Origin: Argentina anserina
Lineage: Eukaryota > Streptophyta > Magnoliopsida > Rosales > Rosaceae
DNA length: 64,000 bases
Direction: 5' to 3'
Assembly: GCF_933775445.1 (NCBI RefSeq)
Contig: NC_065875.1
Location: forward strand, 12,847,001 to 12,911,000
The first letter of the stretch is position 1, and each line of letters opens with the position of its first letter. The translations under genes and the position numbers were made by a program. The notes beneath the pieces are model-generated. The model ran no database searches and was not told the DNA's origin. It saw nothing but the letters and a program-made list of their open reading frames with translations. This document shows, piece after piece, positions 25,648 through 38,392 of this stretch.

Positions 25648-28600
25648 GTAACGACCCCAAAATTTCAAGCTTAAAAACTCAAAATTTCAAAGTCGCTAAA
25701 CACCAAACAATTTCGATGAAATCGAAATCAGTTAAAATGCCACAACGGATCATCTCTGAGTTCAAAATACAACTCAGTCAAACCGATTATTACAACCAAA
25801 TTATAATTCAACATTATAACAAATGGAAATGTATAATCCTCACAACAAACTCACTAGATAGTCACACAAAATCCTCACACAAGCTGGAGATAAATAACTT
25901 CAAGTCCTCTGAGCGGTCCGTCAATTCCCGCTAATCCACACCTGCGGAGTTATCCACTACACCATCGAATTGGTGCACCGGGATTGTAAACACAAACCCG
26001 GTAAGCTTTACAGCTCGTATGAGTAAAATGAAAATATATAACTCGCATATTAATATATACGAAAATCCACAAATCAAACAAATATAAATGCACTCATGAG
26101 TCAGTGGACGGCCCATCTGGTTGTCCCAAAGAAAAAGAAGCGCTCATGAGAAATTAAGTAACCCTTCTGGTTACCCAAATGCATTTATAATACGGGTACC
26201 AAGAACGCTGGTACACATCTGTTACCCCTCTCGTAATACACCGTCGATATTGGATAGCCACTCGCTACCCAACATCCAAAACAATCTGAGTACCCATGAG
26301 CAGATAACCACCTGTTACCTCACATGCAGTACTAAGGCAGACAGACTAGAGCTCTAACTGTATCGTAACTTTCGCCCGGCCAAAGGCTAGGTTCCGACTT
26401 GCCAAACACGTACAATAATCTCACATCATATTGTACCAATCACGTCCGAAGACAAATCAACATTTTAACAATCTCAATGTTAAAATCACGTACAATAATC
26501 TCACATCATATTGTACCAAAAATCATGTTCGAAGACAAATCAACTTTAACAAACTCAATGTTAAAATCACGTACAATAATCTCACATCATATTGTACAAA
26601 TCAAAATCACATGCTCGATATTTAAATCTCGTCATCGAAATGACATAAATCACGATAAAATCATAACAGTATATTATATAGCAAACTATATATATATGTA
26701 CATATTTACCATTTATACAATATATATATAATCCATTATATCGTATACATGTCATATTTCATAAACACGTCCGAAGACAAAAACTCGTCCGAAGACAAAA
26801 CTCGTCTGAAGACAAAACATTTTAACAAACTCATGTTAAAACCACGTACAATAATCACACCTCATATTGTACAAAAATCACATCATATGCTCAACATTTA
26901 ATTCTCATCATTCGAAATGACAAATTCCAATGAACTCATAACAATATATAATATAGCAAACTATATATATATGTACTCATTACCATTTATACGATATATA
27001 CGTAATCCACTATATTGTATACGTGTCGTAATTCAATATTAAAAACTCTTGCAAAAATCTTGGAATCACCGCAAGGGTAGATTCGTAAATAAGTGAGATT
27101 TTACTCACCTTATCGACTCGAGCGTAATTCCACAATTCCCGATGATAATTCCTTTCCTCGATTTAACAATCACCTTGAAAAGATAAGAAAAGAATTTAGA
27201 ATCGTTTCGTAAACCTTTAAATGCCGAAACAGTAATAATCGGTTACTGTTCAGCAATTTTCGGTTTTTACGAAGTTACTGTTCACTGTTACTATTCACGG
27301 TTACTGTACAAATATACAATTAATATGTATTTCTGTACGTATAAATATTATATACGTATTTCTGTACGTATAAATATTATATACGTATTTCTGTACGTAT
27401 AAATATTAATACGTATTTTTGTACGTATACGTACTATTTAAATGTAAATACAATCTCAGTAAATAAATTTTCCTAATTACTTTTTACATTTACTGAAAGT
27501 AATTTATATTTACATTTACTGAAGGTAAAATTTAATTACATTTACCGTGGTAAATAAAAATTACATTTACATTTACCGTACACAGTAAATTACCAAAATA
27601 CCCTTCTATCAAAACTGTTCACACCGCCGCACGTGGCGGCGCGTGTCACACGCGCCGCCTCCGGCAGGCCGCGCGTGGGGCCCACGCGCCGACGCCACCA
27701 ACGGCGCGTATCACGCCACCGCCACCCCATTTCTCTCCTTTTCTTCCTCCTCTTTCTCCCCGTGGCCTTACGCCGCCCCTAGACTACTCCACGCACTCAC
27801 ATGCGCCGCCTAAGGCGGCGGTGTTCCACACTCCACCTCTACCTCCGATCCTCCTCCAAATCTTCCCCAAATCAATTCAAATCACCACACAATCACACAT
27901 AAGCATCAAAATCATCATCTCATACCTAGATCGAACGGTGGAGGCTTCGAAAATCGTCGGAGAGGAACGAATCGCCGATCGTGTCGATTCGTCGAGGACT
28001 TGTGGTCGTGTCCCTTCCCTTGAGCGTAGGTGTAGCAGGATTGAGGTGTGATGGAGGCGCACCTGCTCTACCCCTTAGCTTCGTCGGAGAAGGCTTGAAC
28101 AATGGCGAGTCGTTGCAGGGCAGAGGAGATAGGCGTCGCTCCTTGGCGACGAGAGGAGTCGCGTCTTGCCCGGAAGGAGAAGGAGTCGAGCTCGCGGATG
28201 CATGGAGACCGGCGGTGAGAGACACGGAGGTCGGAGCCCGTCGGATCGTGGCTGGAAATTTTCTGAAGAAGGGAGTGAGGTTTCGGGGAGAGAGCGAGAT
28301 GGAGAGGGAGGCGGAGAGAGTGAGGAGAGATAGGGGTTTCCACAAATGGAAACCCTAAAACAGAAAAAGTTCTTTATATACTCGTTTCCAAATCGGAAAC
28401 TAACTTCCGACGTTAATAACTTCTACATACATCATCCGATTAGAACGCGTCACATACCCACGAACTCGTAACGACGTGCTCTACAACTTTCGTGAAGGAA
28501 GTTTTCGCAACCGAGCAACGGAATAAAAGTCGATAATTTCGTTCGGAAACGTAACGTTTTTCTTATTAAACGTTCCGAAAACGTTTCCGTTTTTCGTTTC

Positions 28601-28698
28601 AAAACATCGCAAACAATCACATTCGTTTTAATCGAACTTCACAACTTAATAGAATTTAAATTTAACCAAATATTGTTTTGAAATTTAGGGTTATTACA
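25648..28698 (-). repeat. 3' LTR of the Gypsy element
   Basis: 3051 bp. On the minus strand it starts TGTAATAACCC and ends GGGGTCGTTACA. It contains a TATA-like TATATAAAG (about 28372-28380), a GC-rich block at 27620-27830, and a 29-bp tandem array at 27323-27425. It differs from the other LTR by few substitutions. Most of the 65-bp length difference is array copy number. Confidence 0.92.
27323..27425. repeat. 29-bp tandem array in the 3' LTR, about 4 units
   Basis: Units built on GTATTTCTGTACGTATAAATA. The matching array in the other LTR has about six units. Confidence 0.85.
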
Positions 28699-28700
28699 TT

Positions 28701-28713
28701 CTACCCCCCTTAA
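28701..28713 (-). other. Polypurine tract of the Gypsy element
   Basis: The minus strand reads TTAAGGGGGGTAG two bases before the start of the 3' LTR, the expected place for second-strand priming. Confidence 0.8.
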
Positions 28714-28940
28714 AGGAATTTCGTCCCGAAATTCAATCTCACTCAACAAATAACTGTGGATATCTCGTCTTCATATCCGACCCTAGCTTCTATGATGCAT
28801 CACCTACATCATGATGGCTCTACAATACCTTGGCTAGCTCCACTTCCTTCCTTCAAAGCTTCTTTGTGGATCTATTCAAAATACAAACCGGCTCAAAACA
28901 AACGTGGTATTTTCCTTCACCTCAATGGTGTTATGATCGA

Positions 28941-29222
28941 TCACATATGCAACACATCAGGATCATACTTCCTCAACATGGAAATGTAGAAGGCATTGTG
29001 AACGTCCGACATGCTAGTAGGTAAGGCTAGTTTTCCCACCTTCTCGAGAATCTCAAAGGCCCAACATACCTCCACCAACTTTTCTTTCTTGTCAAATCTC
29101 ACTACTCCCAACTTTGGCCCAACAGATAGGTGATCGACATGGTCTACCTTAAGTGCCTCATAGGGTACCATGCCGATGCTGGAATGGTAACTGTCGTTGT
29201 AGGCGAACTCAATCAATCTCAA
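28941..29222 (-). pseudogene. Gypsy integrase C-terminal fragment
   Basis: Contains RLIEFAYNDSYHSS, the conserved end of the integrase core in plant Gypsy elements, then a GMVPYEAL segment. After an internal deletion come VGKLALP and HNAFYISMLRKYDPD, which match the region before the chromodomain in chromoviruses. It is open for 93 codons but lacks the catalytic core. Confidence 0.75.
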
Positions 29223-32200
29223 ATGATTTCACAGCTAGCTTAAAATCCAGCATACAAGCTCTCAACCTATCTTCAGTTACCTCAAACTTCCTCCATCAGA
29301 CAATCTGTCACATGTCCTAACAATAATAGTCGCATGTGAGCTACTCAAAATATAATCATCCTCCCGAAACCTAATGATGTTTTCAGCATGGAGGCGTCAA
29401 CGCCCTCTTTTGTCTAGTTCACCACTCTCTTGCGATTTGACAGACTATCCTCACGTCATGAGTTAGCTCCACCACTGAGCATGGTTAAAACTCTCAACAT
29501 CTAACATGAGTCAAATTAATGATTAACACATGCCTACTACTTACATCACACATAGTGGTTTTCAAATAAACGTGCTTTATCACGACAATACCTTCATGAC
29601 TTCACCACAAATCATCATTAGAATAACGAACCTACCATTCCTTCCAATCAACAAAATAATCCCCTTTCATGATCATCTTATTATAACCATAAAAAGTTGT
29701 CGTGCACGATACCCACTCAAGTACCATATTTGTATCGGCAACACAATAAAGAAATCTTAACTCATTGAGTTCACAACCACCACAGAACACCACCTTGGAT
29801 TAAGAATTACTCTCAAACAGTTCACCAGAGAATCGACTAATATACGCAAAAGGCTGTAGAAAATTCTACCACCACCACAAGAGAGATGCATCACGCATCC
29901 TACCACCTTCACCAAAGCTTACCGTCGGAAAAGAAGTTACAGCTACCTGCTTCAAGTCGCAGGACAGGTAAAGAAAATATTTATCTCCCGATAGTGGAAC
30001 ATGAAAATTAGGTGGAATTAAAGTGCAAAATAAACACAACCACAACTGAGATATACCATACCCCTTGGTTCATGCATCCTCAAATGTATGACACATGGTC
30101 CCACACAACGCCCCAGTGGCATCATCTATAGTATTGATTTTTCCCACAGTCGTAATACAATAAATTCAGTAAACAATTCAACAACTGAATCCTGATATTG
30201 GGTCCACCATCTCGTCCAGACTAACCCAAGATTGTTGCCACACTACCACTCTAACAATTGTTTCTTTACTTTTATCATGACTCTCATGGCCAACGCATTC
30301 GGCCAAAATAACTCCTATGCAAGCAGCAATATAATTGATCACTCTCTTATCATAAAATTTATCCCTTGTTGAACACTTGAGTCAACATATCTTTATCCAA
30401 CAATAATAATTTGATGCATAGAGGGAAAAAGAGCATCTAAGTCTCGAATACTAATACTACTTGCACTTGAAAAGAAAATCTGATTCTCAACCATTTCTTT
30501 ACCGGTTGGAAGGTGCTTGTCACGAAAAATTCGTCAAAACACCACTAAGCTAGGGTCATCTCATACCTTACCTTCAATAGAGTTACTTCACCGCCATTGC
30601 GTCTCATTTGGACCTGTGGCATTGTGAAGTTCCAATCCCCAACACCAAAATAATTTAATTCTGAAAGATCAGCGTTCTCATTTAAATGCTCATCTAGCAA
30701 ATAATTAATTCATATTGTCACATTGAGATTTCTCCATCACCTTATATTCTTGCTCACCCTAGAACAATGCGTAACATCAATTGTCTATAGCCGAACCAAA
30801 ACAAGTTTAGAATGTCATGTCGACAAAATGTGAATCTCAATTCAATAATTGTATTACCACTTTATGGACGTATCATACGCCCTACCACTCTGTTACCAAT
30901 AGCGTTAGAGATGTTAGTCACGAAAATTTTCGTTAACCACCTCCAACCTATGGTCTACACATCTCTTACCTGAACATAATATCTCAACCTTGTTAGGCTT
31001 CAACTTAGATTAGTTGCATAACTAAAATCTAGTCCTTAACATTTAAACACTGAACATCCCTCAATATAGGGTCAACGCTCTCTATCAAGACTCCTTGATA
31101 GTCCTCTACCATGATAGGAAATTATATACTCAAACCTGTTAGCATTCCAGTATCTGGATCGCATGTCAAACTCAGAGAGTATTGTAGCCTCTCTAAGCTG
31201 ATCGTACCAGTCATTAAGTCTTTGAATTCATTTGTCCCATCCATACGACGTCTTCGTTATAGGGGCTATAACACAGTATCTCCTGAAACGTCTCACTTTA
31301 CTCTGATATCACAACGATGTCTGTGATAGCTACTTCAGATCCACATACTCAACATATGCCATGACTCAAGCTCTCATGGCATTATCCGCCTCGAGTCAAA
31401 GATACGAAACTCTGGTTTCCTGGGTCTACGAATGAACTCACCATGTCAAAACAATCAATCACCGTGTACTGCATACTCAACCAATCAATTCCTATGATCA
31501 CATCATAGGTGTGATCCGGAATCACGATCAAATAAGCAGAGAACTCTCCACTTCCAATCACAATAGGACAAGCTTTTCATTGTCTCCAATTCGAGGAACA
31601 CTCCAAATGCGAAGTGACACATAAAGAGTTTCTCATAGATGTAGGAGTCAATCCTACCATCTCCTCTACCGAACTATCACTAATAAGTGTCGATATCATC
31701 TTCTTCTCTTTCTCAGGGTACTCAATCATCTCAAAGTAGATTATGATGCCCTCGATCCAGTGGTCCACTACCATATGATCCAGGCCTCTATGAAATAAGA
31801 CGTTGACAGACGATTAAAGTCCTTGATCAACTTAACACACGACTATCGTCGTCTATAACGACAGCAGCAGGGTCAACCTGTTCTACCCGTGGAGCAGCCT
31901 CCTCGTAAAGGTTCTCCACATTGCGGACTCAGCCTGCAACCCTACCTCGGCCGCGACCTCTCGTCTGTCCTCGGCCCTGTTCACGGCCCTTTTTCCAATT
32001 TCATCACCATCCAACAATTAACACTCAGTCATACATGTGAAGTCTCGAATTCGACAAAATAGATCCAACCAATATCAATCATGAAATTTCAGAAGAAGGT
32101 GAATCATCGGAGTATCGTCACAATACTCTCTACAGGACCAAACCATAAGGTATGGCTCCTAACACTCTCGCGTACCCGACGACATATCAATACCGATGAG

Positions 32201-32270
32201 CATGTGATGGGTGCCCGCCTGCAGTCGGATCATCGCTCCCGGATGATATTGATAATCGCCAAATACACAC
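29223..32270 (-). other. Degenerate Gypsy interior with gag/protease traces
   Basis: About 31460-31570 on the minus strand gives a segment with SAYLIVIPDHTYDVIIGIDWL, the end of a Gypsy aspartic protease. About 31900-31990 gives an Arg/Gly-rich and acidic stretch that may be gag. I recognised nothing from 29223 to 31400: no RT or RNase H motif and no long frame. Two short stretches at about 30522 and 30920 repeat TCACGAAAA(A)TT. Confidence 0.5.
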
Positions 32271-32274
32271 TTAG

Positions 32275-32286
32275 GCTCTGATACCA
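32275..32286 (-). other. Primer-binding site of the Gypsy element (tRNA-Met)
   Basis: The minus strand reads TGGTATCAGAGC, a perfect initiator tRNA-Met complement, two bases inside the 5' LTR. Confidence 0.92.
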
Positions 32287-32288
32287 AC

Positions 32289-35200
32289 TGTAACGACCCC
32301 AAAATTTCAAGCTTAAAAACTCAAAATTTCAAAGTCGCTAAACACTAAACAATTTCGATGAAATCGAAATCAGTTAAAATGCCACAGCGGATCATCTCTG
32401 AGTTCAAAATATAACTCAGTCAAACCGATTATTACAACCAAATTATAATTCAACATTATAACAAATGGAAATGTATAATCATCACAACAAACTCACTAGA
32501 TAGTCACACAAAATCCTCACACAAGCTGGAGATAAATAACTTCAAGTCCTCTGAGCGGTCCGTCAATTCCCGCTAATCCACACCTGCGGAGTTATCCACT
32601 ACACCATCGAATTGGTGCACCGGGATTGTAAACACAAACCCGGTAAGCTTTACAGCTCGTATGAGTAAAATAAAAATATATAACTCGCATATTAATATAT
32701 ACGAAAATCCACAAATCAAACAAATATAAATGCACTCATGAGTCAGTGGACGGCCCATCTGGTTGTCCCAAAGAAAAAGAAGCGCTCATGAGAAATTAAG
32801 TAACCCTTCTGGTTACCCAAATGCATTTATAATACGGGTACCAAGAACGCTGGTACACATCTGTTACCTCTCTCGTAATACACCGTCGATATTGGATAGC
32901 CACCCGCTACCCAACATCCAAAACAATCTGAGTACCCATGAGCAGATAACCACCTGTTACCTCACATGCAGTACTAAGGCAGACAGACTAGAGCTCTAAC
33001 TGTATCGTAACTTTCGCCCGGCCAAAGGCTAGGTTCCGACTTGCCAAACACGTACAATAATCTCACATCATATTGTACCAATCACGTCCGAAGACAAATC
33101 AACATTTTAACAATCTCAATGTTAAAATCACGTACAATAATCTCACATCATATTGTACCAAAAATCATGTTCGAAGACAAATCAACTTTAACAAACTCAA
33201 TGTTAAAATCACGTACAATAATCTCACATCATATTGTACAAATCAAAATCACATGCTCGATATTTAAATCTCGTCATCGAAATGACATAAATCACGATAA
33301 AATCATAACAGTATATTATATAGCAAACTATATATATATGTACATATTTACCATTTATACAATATATATATATAATCCATTATATCGTATACATGTCATA
33401 TTTCATAAACACGTCCGAAGACAAAAACTCGTCCGAAGACAAAACTCGTCTGAAGACAAAACATTTTAACAAACTCATGTTAAAACCACGTACAATAATC
33501 ACACCTCATATTGTACAAAAATCACATCATATGCTCAACATTTAATTCTCATCATTCGAAATGACAAATTCCAATGAACTCATAACAATATATAATATAG
33601 CAAACTATATATATATGTACTTATTACCATTTATACGATATATACGTAATCCACTATATTGTATACGTGTCGTAATTCAATATTAAAAACTCTTGCAAAA
33701 ATCTTGGAATCACCGCAAGGGTAGATTCGTAAATAAGTGAGATTTTACTCACCTTATCGACTCGAGCGTAATTCCACAATTCCCGATGATAATTCCTTTC
33801 CTCGATTTAACAATCACCTTGAAAAGATAAGAAAAGAATTTAGAATCGTTTCGTAAACCTTTAAATGCCGAAACAGTAATAATCGGTTACTGTTCAGCAA
33901 TTTTCGGTTTTTACGAAGTTACTGTTCACTGTTACTATTCACGGTTACTGTACAAATATACAATTAATATGTATTTCTGTACGTATAAATATTATATACG
34001 TATTTCTGTACGTATAAATATTATATACGTATTTCTGTATGTATAAATAATATATACGTATTTCTGTACGTATAAATATTATATTCGTATTTCTGTACGT
34101 ATAAATATTAATACGTATTTTTGTACGTATACGTACTATTTAAATGTAAATATAATCTCAGTAAATAAATTTTACTAATTACTTTTTACATTTACTGAAA
34201 GTAATTTATATTTACATTTACCGAAGGTAAAATTTAATTACATTTTACCGTGGTAAATAAAAATTACATTTACATATACCGTACACAGTAAATTACCAAA
34301 ATACCCTTCTATCAAAACTGTTCACACCGCCGCACGTGGCGGCGCGTGTGGCACACGCGCCGCCTCCGGCAGGCCGCGCGTGGGGCCCACGCGCCGACGC
34401 CACCAACGGCGCGTATCACGCCACCGCCACCCCATTTCTCTCCTTTTCTTCCTCCTCTTCCTCCCCGTGGCCTTACGCCGCCCCTAGACTACTCCACGCA
34501 CTCACATGCGCCGCCGAAGGCGGCGGTGTTCCACACTCCACCTCTACCTCCGATCCTCCTCCAAATCTTCCCCAAATCAATTCAAATCACCACACAATCA
34601 CACATAAGCATCAAAATCATCATCTCATACCTAGATCGAACGGTGGAGGCTTCGAAAATCGTCGGAGAGGAACGAATCGCCGATCGTGTCGATTCGTCGA
34701 GGAGTTGTCGTCGTGTCCCTTCCCTCGAGCGTAGGTGTAGCAGGATTGAGGTGTGATGGAGGCGCACCTGCTATACCCCTTAGCTTCGTCAGAGAAGGCT
34801 TGTACAGTGGCGAGTCGTTGCAGGGCAGAGGAGATAGGCGTCGCTCCTTGGCGACGAGAGGAGTCGCGTCTTGCCCGGAAGGAGAAGGAGTCGAGCTCGC
34901 GGATGCATGGAGACCGGCGGTGAGAGACACGGAGGTCAGAGCCCGTCGGATCGTGGCTGGAAATTTTCTGAAGAAGGGAGTGAGGTTTCGGGGAGAGAGC
35001 GAGATGGAGAGGGAGGCGGAGAGAGTGAGGAGAGATAGGGGTTTCCACAAATGGAAACCCTAAAACAGAAAAAAGTTCTTTATATACTCGTTTCCAAATC
35101 GGAAACTAACTTCCGACGTTAATAACGTCTACATACATCATCCGATTAGAACGCGTCACATACCCACGAACTCGTAACGACGTGCTCTACAACTTTCGTG

Positions 35201-35404
35201 AAGGAAGTTTTCGCAACCGAGCAACGGAATAAAAGTCGATAATTTCGTTCGGAAACGTAACGTTTTTCTTATTAAACGTTCCGAAAACGTTTCCGTTTTT
35301 CGTTTCAAAACATCGCAAACAATCACATTCGTTTTAATCGAACTTCACAACTTAATAGAATTTAAATTTAACCAAATATTGTTTTGAAATTTAGGGTTAT
35401 TACA
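32289..35404 (-). repeat. 5' LTR of the Gypsy element
   Basis: 3116 bp, nearly identical to 25648-28698, with the same TATA-like box (about 35065-35075) and GC-rich block (34320-34530). The 29-bp array (33970-34130) has about six units rather than four. This copy should drive the element's transcription. Confidence 0.92.
33970..34130. repeat. 29-bp tandem array in the 5' LTR, about 6 units
   Basis: Same unit as 27323-27425 with two extra copies, some with point changes (GTATGTATAAATAA, TATTCGTATT). Confidence 0.85.
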
Positions 35405-35459
35405 ATCCAAATCTCCCCTCTCATATCCCTTTTATACTCATTCCTTTGATCACTCAAGC

Positions 35460-38302
35460 ATGGTCCTAATTACTAAAGTCTTGGATGGGAACAACTACAA
35501 TGGTTGGAAAAGGAATATGCTTTGAGCTTTGAATTCCAACAGCAAGCTTGGTTTTATCAATGACACAATTAAGTCTCATTCAGAAAAGACTGATCCAGAT
35601 GGCTGTCAGTCAAAACATTGCTGAGAGTCTCACCTATTACTCTTCTGCTCAAGAGGTATGGGAGGACTCACATGAACAATTTTCACAAAGTAATGCCTCT
35701 CGAATTTTTGAGATTCAACGAGATATAACTTGTCATAAACAAGACCAACAATCAATCTCAGCTTATTATACAAAACTAAAAGGTTTTTGGGATGAATTGA
35801 CTTCCTATTCTGAGGTTCCACATAGCTCACAACAAGATCAACAGAAACTAATGCAATTTCTGACGGGTTTGAACGATACTTACAATGCTATTCGCAGTCA
35901 GATTCTTTTGATGAACCCTTTGCCTACAGTCCGCCAAGCTTACGTTGTTGTTGCCCAAGAAGAGAAGCAGCGTCTACTCAGTGCTACACATCCAGCCAAG
36001 TCCAGCGGTAGTGCGGCTGATAGAGCGTTAATTAAAACGTCTATAATAAACCCTGTAAAACATCATCGTTACTATATAATAAGCAGGGATCGTTCAGTCC
36101 GGTGAATTGAAGGGAACTCTAAACTTTTAGTGTTAACAAATAATGGGGGGTTTGAGATTGATTATTAACCACTAAAATAAAACCTAAATTACTATTTACA
36201 TGATCGACTTCTCTTTAACAAACTTAAACCAAATTTACCACTACACCACATAATTACAAGTTCGAACCTATCATGCATTCTAATTCGATCAATTACATAC
36301 CTTTTAGACACCAATACAATTAGAGTCTTAGGGGATCATCTAATCATGCAAGATTTCAATTAACATTTAGATTGACTTATGGCCTAATCTAAATTTGCAT
36401 GCAATCGAATTCAATAACACTTAGAGTAGAAATCAAACAAGATTACATTTAAGCACCAAATCTTTGTTGGAGACATGTTTCATGTATGGCGTCACCTAAC
36501 ATGGTTTCACATACAAATTTCCAGAATTTTTACCACTTTTAATCAACACAAACCGAACCTACTTAGAGCATGATTCAATTGTGTCAATATGGTTGATGGA
36601 TTTAGCACTCAAACACAATCTTATGGACTGCATCCAAGCACTAAATTCATATGCACATATCTGAAAATTATCTAAAAGTATGAGAAATATGGTTAGAACA
36701 CAATAGTAGAAATACAAACTCATTAATTATAGGAAACCATCAATTCGGCAAAGATCCAAAAATCCAATAAAACAATCTGAAAATTTTGATTCTTAATACA
36801 AAATAATAATCCCACAAAAACATCATACTACAATCTTCATAGACAAAGTATTGTAGAAAATCAAAAATGAACAAACCCATGGAGATGAGTTGCGAGAATC
36901 ACACGTTGTAGGAACTTTGGAGGTGTGTCTTCAATGGTGATTTCGGTGGAGATGGAATTGGTACATGGGGAGAACGGTTTGCTGTTTTGATGAAGGATGT
37001 TTGAGGTAGTATTTTGGTAGAGTTTTGGCTCTTGAATGCAAAGGAGAAGTGCTATTATTTGAGAGGTGAAACCATGTATATATAGAGGAAAGAGAGAGGG
37101 TTTGAACTTGTCTCTTTCTTCCTATAATAATGTCATGCTTTATCTCCCTAAATCATGTCATGTTTTATTCCTTTAATGATGATCTTCTAACTTTTAGGTT
37201 GCATATGCATGACTCTATCTCTCTTCTTTTCACTTAATTAATCTTCACATTTATTTCTTCCTTCTTCTTTTCTTCTTCCCACGGCAAGGACTCAATCTCT
37301 TAATTATCTCCACTTTTTTATCTCTTCTATTTAATTGTTGCATGACTTGTTGATGATAGGACTCCATGTGCATGACTTCTCCTTGTTTTCCTCTAGTATT
37401 ATCTCTTAAATCCAATCTGTAAATAAGAAAATAAAATCATAAATAAGAGATAATTAGTTTCGAAACCTAACAAGGATTCCTAGTGCAAGAAGGACTATCA
37501 AAATATCATCAATGCGACCAAAACGTAGAAAGATGAAGACTCCTAATCCAACTGGGTTTCTTAGTCCTACAAGGATTCCTACTCAAAATAGGATTCTACA
37601 CCAATTATGCGTTTTTAACTCATGTAAACACACAAATGCATCTGATACCGCCCAAGACTCTTACTACGACTCAATGACTCAATAGTACAACAATAAGGGC
37701 TAAGCAAAGTATAAATTGAGGTAAAAACATGTTAAGAACGTCGCACAAAGTGCTCCTATCAGCAGCCATGGCGGTCTGAAATTCTGGCATATTCACAAAT
37801 CAAGAACAAGGTAACAGACCCAGTTTCAATCAGGGAAGGGGAAAATCTGAGCCAAATCCCCAACCACATTATGGCAGATTCAGTTCTCAAGAATGGCGAC
37901 AAGGATCAGGGAGAGGCCGCCCTCAATGCGTCTACTGTGGAGACCCTGGACATTGGGTTCAGACTTGTTTTGAAATGATCGGCTATCCTCCTGGTCACCC
38001 AAAGGTGAAGCAAACTCAGCAGACTTCCAGTCTTAAGCCGAATTCCATCACTAGTTTTAGAGTTCCATCTGCCAACAACGTGTCTAGCATTGTAATTCTC
38101 ATGTTGGGCCTTCAATCACTCTATCTGAAACCCAATTTAATCAATTTCTGGCAGCCGTTAGTAGTATATCTCCAAGCTCCAACTTCCATGCCAATGCAAC
38201 TCCGAAAGCTAATGCTGCAACTAAACCAGGTTTGTCCAAGGTTGCTTCCCGCAATTGGATCATCGATAGTGGGGCAACCGATCATATTTCATCAACAACT
38301 GA
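35460..38302 (+). pseudogene. Copia gag-protease start, interrupted by a solo LTR
   Basis: Starts with an ATG at 35460 and LDGNNYNGWKRNML, the N-terminal gag signature of plant Copia elements. A TGA at 35523-35525 interrupts it, probably from CGA or TGG. After a frame change the gag core continues at about 35590-36017 (SLTYYSSAQEVWED, RIFEIQRDI, LKGFWDEL). It resumes after the inserted LTR at 37767. A CCHC zinc knuckle (CVYCGDPGHWVQTC) lies at about 37929-37970 and a DSGATDH protease active-site motif at about 38262-38282. A TGA at about 37776 adds a further break. RT, RNase H and integrase are absent. Confidence 0.8.
36018..37761. mobile_element. Probable solo LTR (1.74 kb) inside Copia gag
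   Basis: Starts TGATAG and ends CTATCA, an inverted pair with TG...CA termini. It is flanked by GCGGC (36013-36017) and GCAGC (37762-37766), a 5-bp duplication with one mismatch. Removing it together with one flank copy keeps the gag frame through the site, which supports these exact ends. The interior is AT-rich, has no coding frame, and holds a TATA-like TATATATAGAGG at about 37076-37087. The longer similarity of the ends (TGATAG-AGC and TGATAGGAGC) leaves a TIR transposon as the alternative. Confidence 0.6.
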
Positions 38303-38303
38303 A

Positions 38304-38392
38304 TTAGCTTGGGGGAGTGAGTTGTTCATCACGAACAGAACTATTGGTACCCTTTTCATTTGCTCCATTAGCTTGGGGGAGTGAGCTGTTCG
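38304..38392 (+). repeat. Duplicated polypurine-like motif at the Copia remnant end
   Basis: TTAGCTTGGGGGAGTGAG followed by (T/C)TGTTC occurs at 38304 and again at 38369. GCTTGGGGGAGTG resembles a Copia polypurine tract. The nearby deletion probably joined the protease to the polypurine end of the element. Confidence 0.55.

Larger units (their letters stand above)
25648..35404 (-). mobile_element. Non-autonomous Ty3/Gypsy (chromovirus-like) element with 3-kb LTRs
   Basis: Two nearly identical LTRs (25648-28698 and 32289-35404) with TG...CA ends surround 3.59 kb. ATCCA lies on both sides (25643-25647 and 35405-35409), a clean 5-bp target duplication. The primer site next to the right LTR and the polypurine tract next to the left LTR both read on the minus strand. 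The interior has only short, broken pieces of gag, protease and integrase. An element this young by LTR identity but without pol must have been copied by proteins supplied in trans, or lost its interior very recently. Confidence 0.9.

Noticed and set aside
25648..35404. Large 3-kb direct duplication, at first taken for a segmental tandem duplication with paired genes of 125-142 codons
   Set aside because: TG...CA ends, ATCCA target duplication, primer site and polypurine tract show the two copies are LTRs; the paired frames are duplicated only because the LTRs are.
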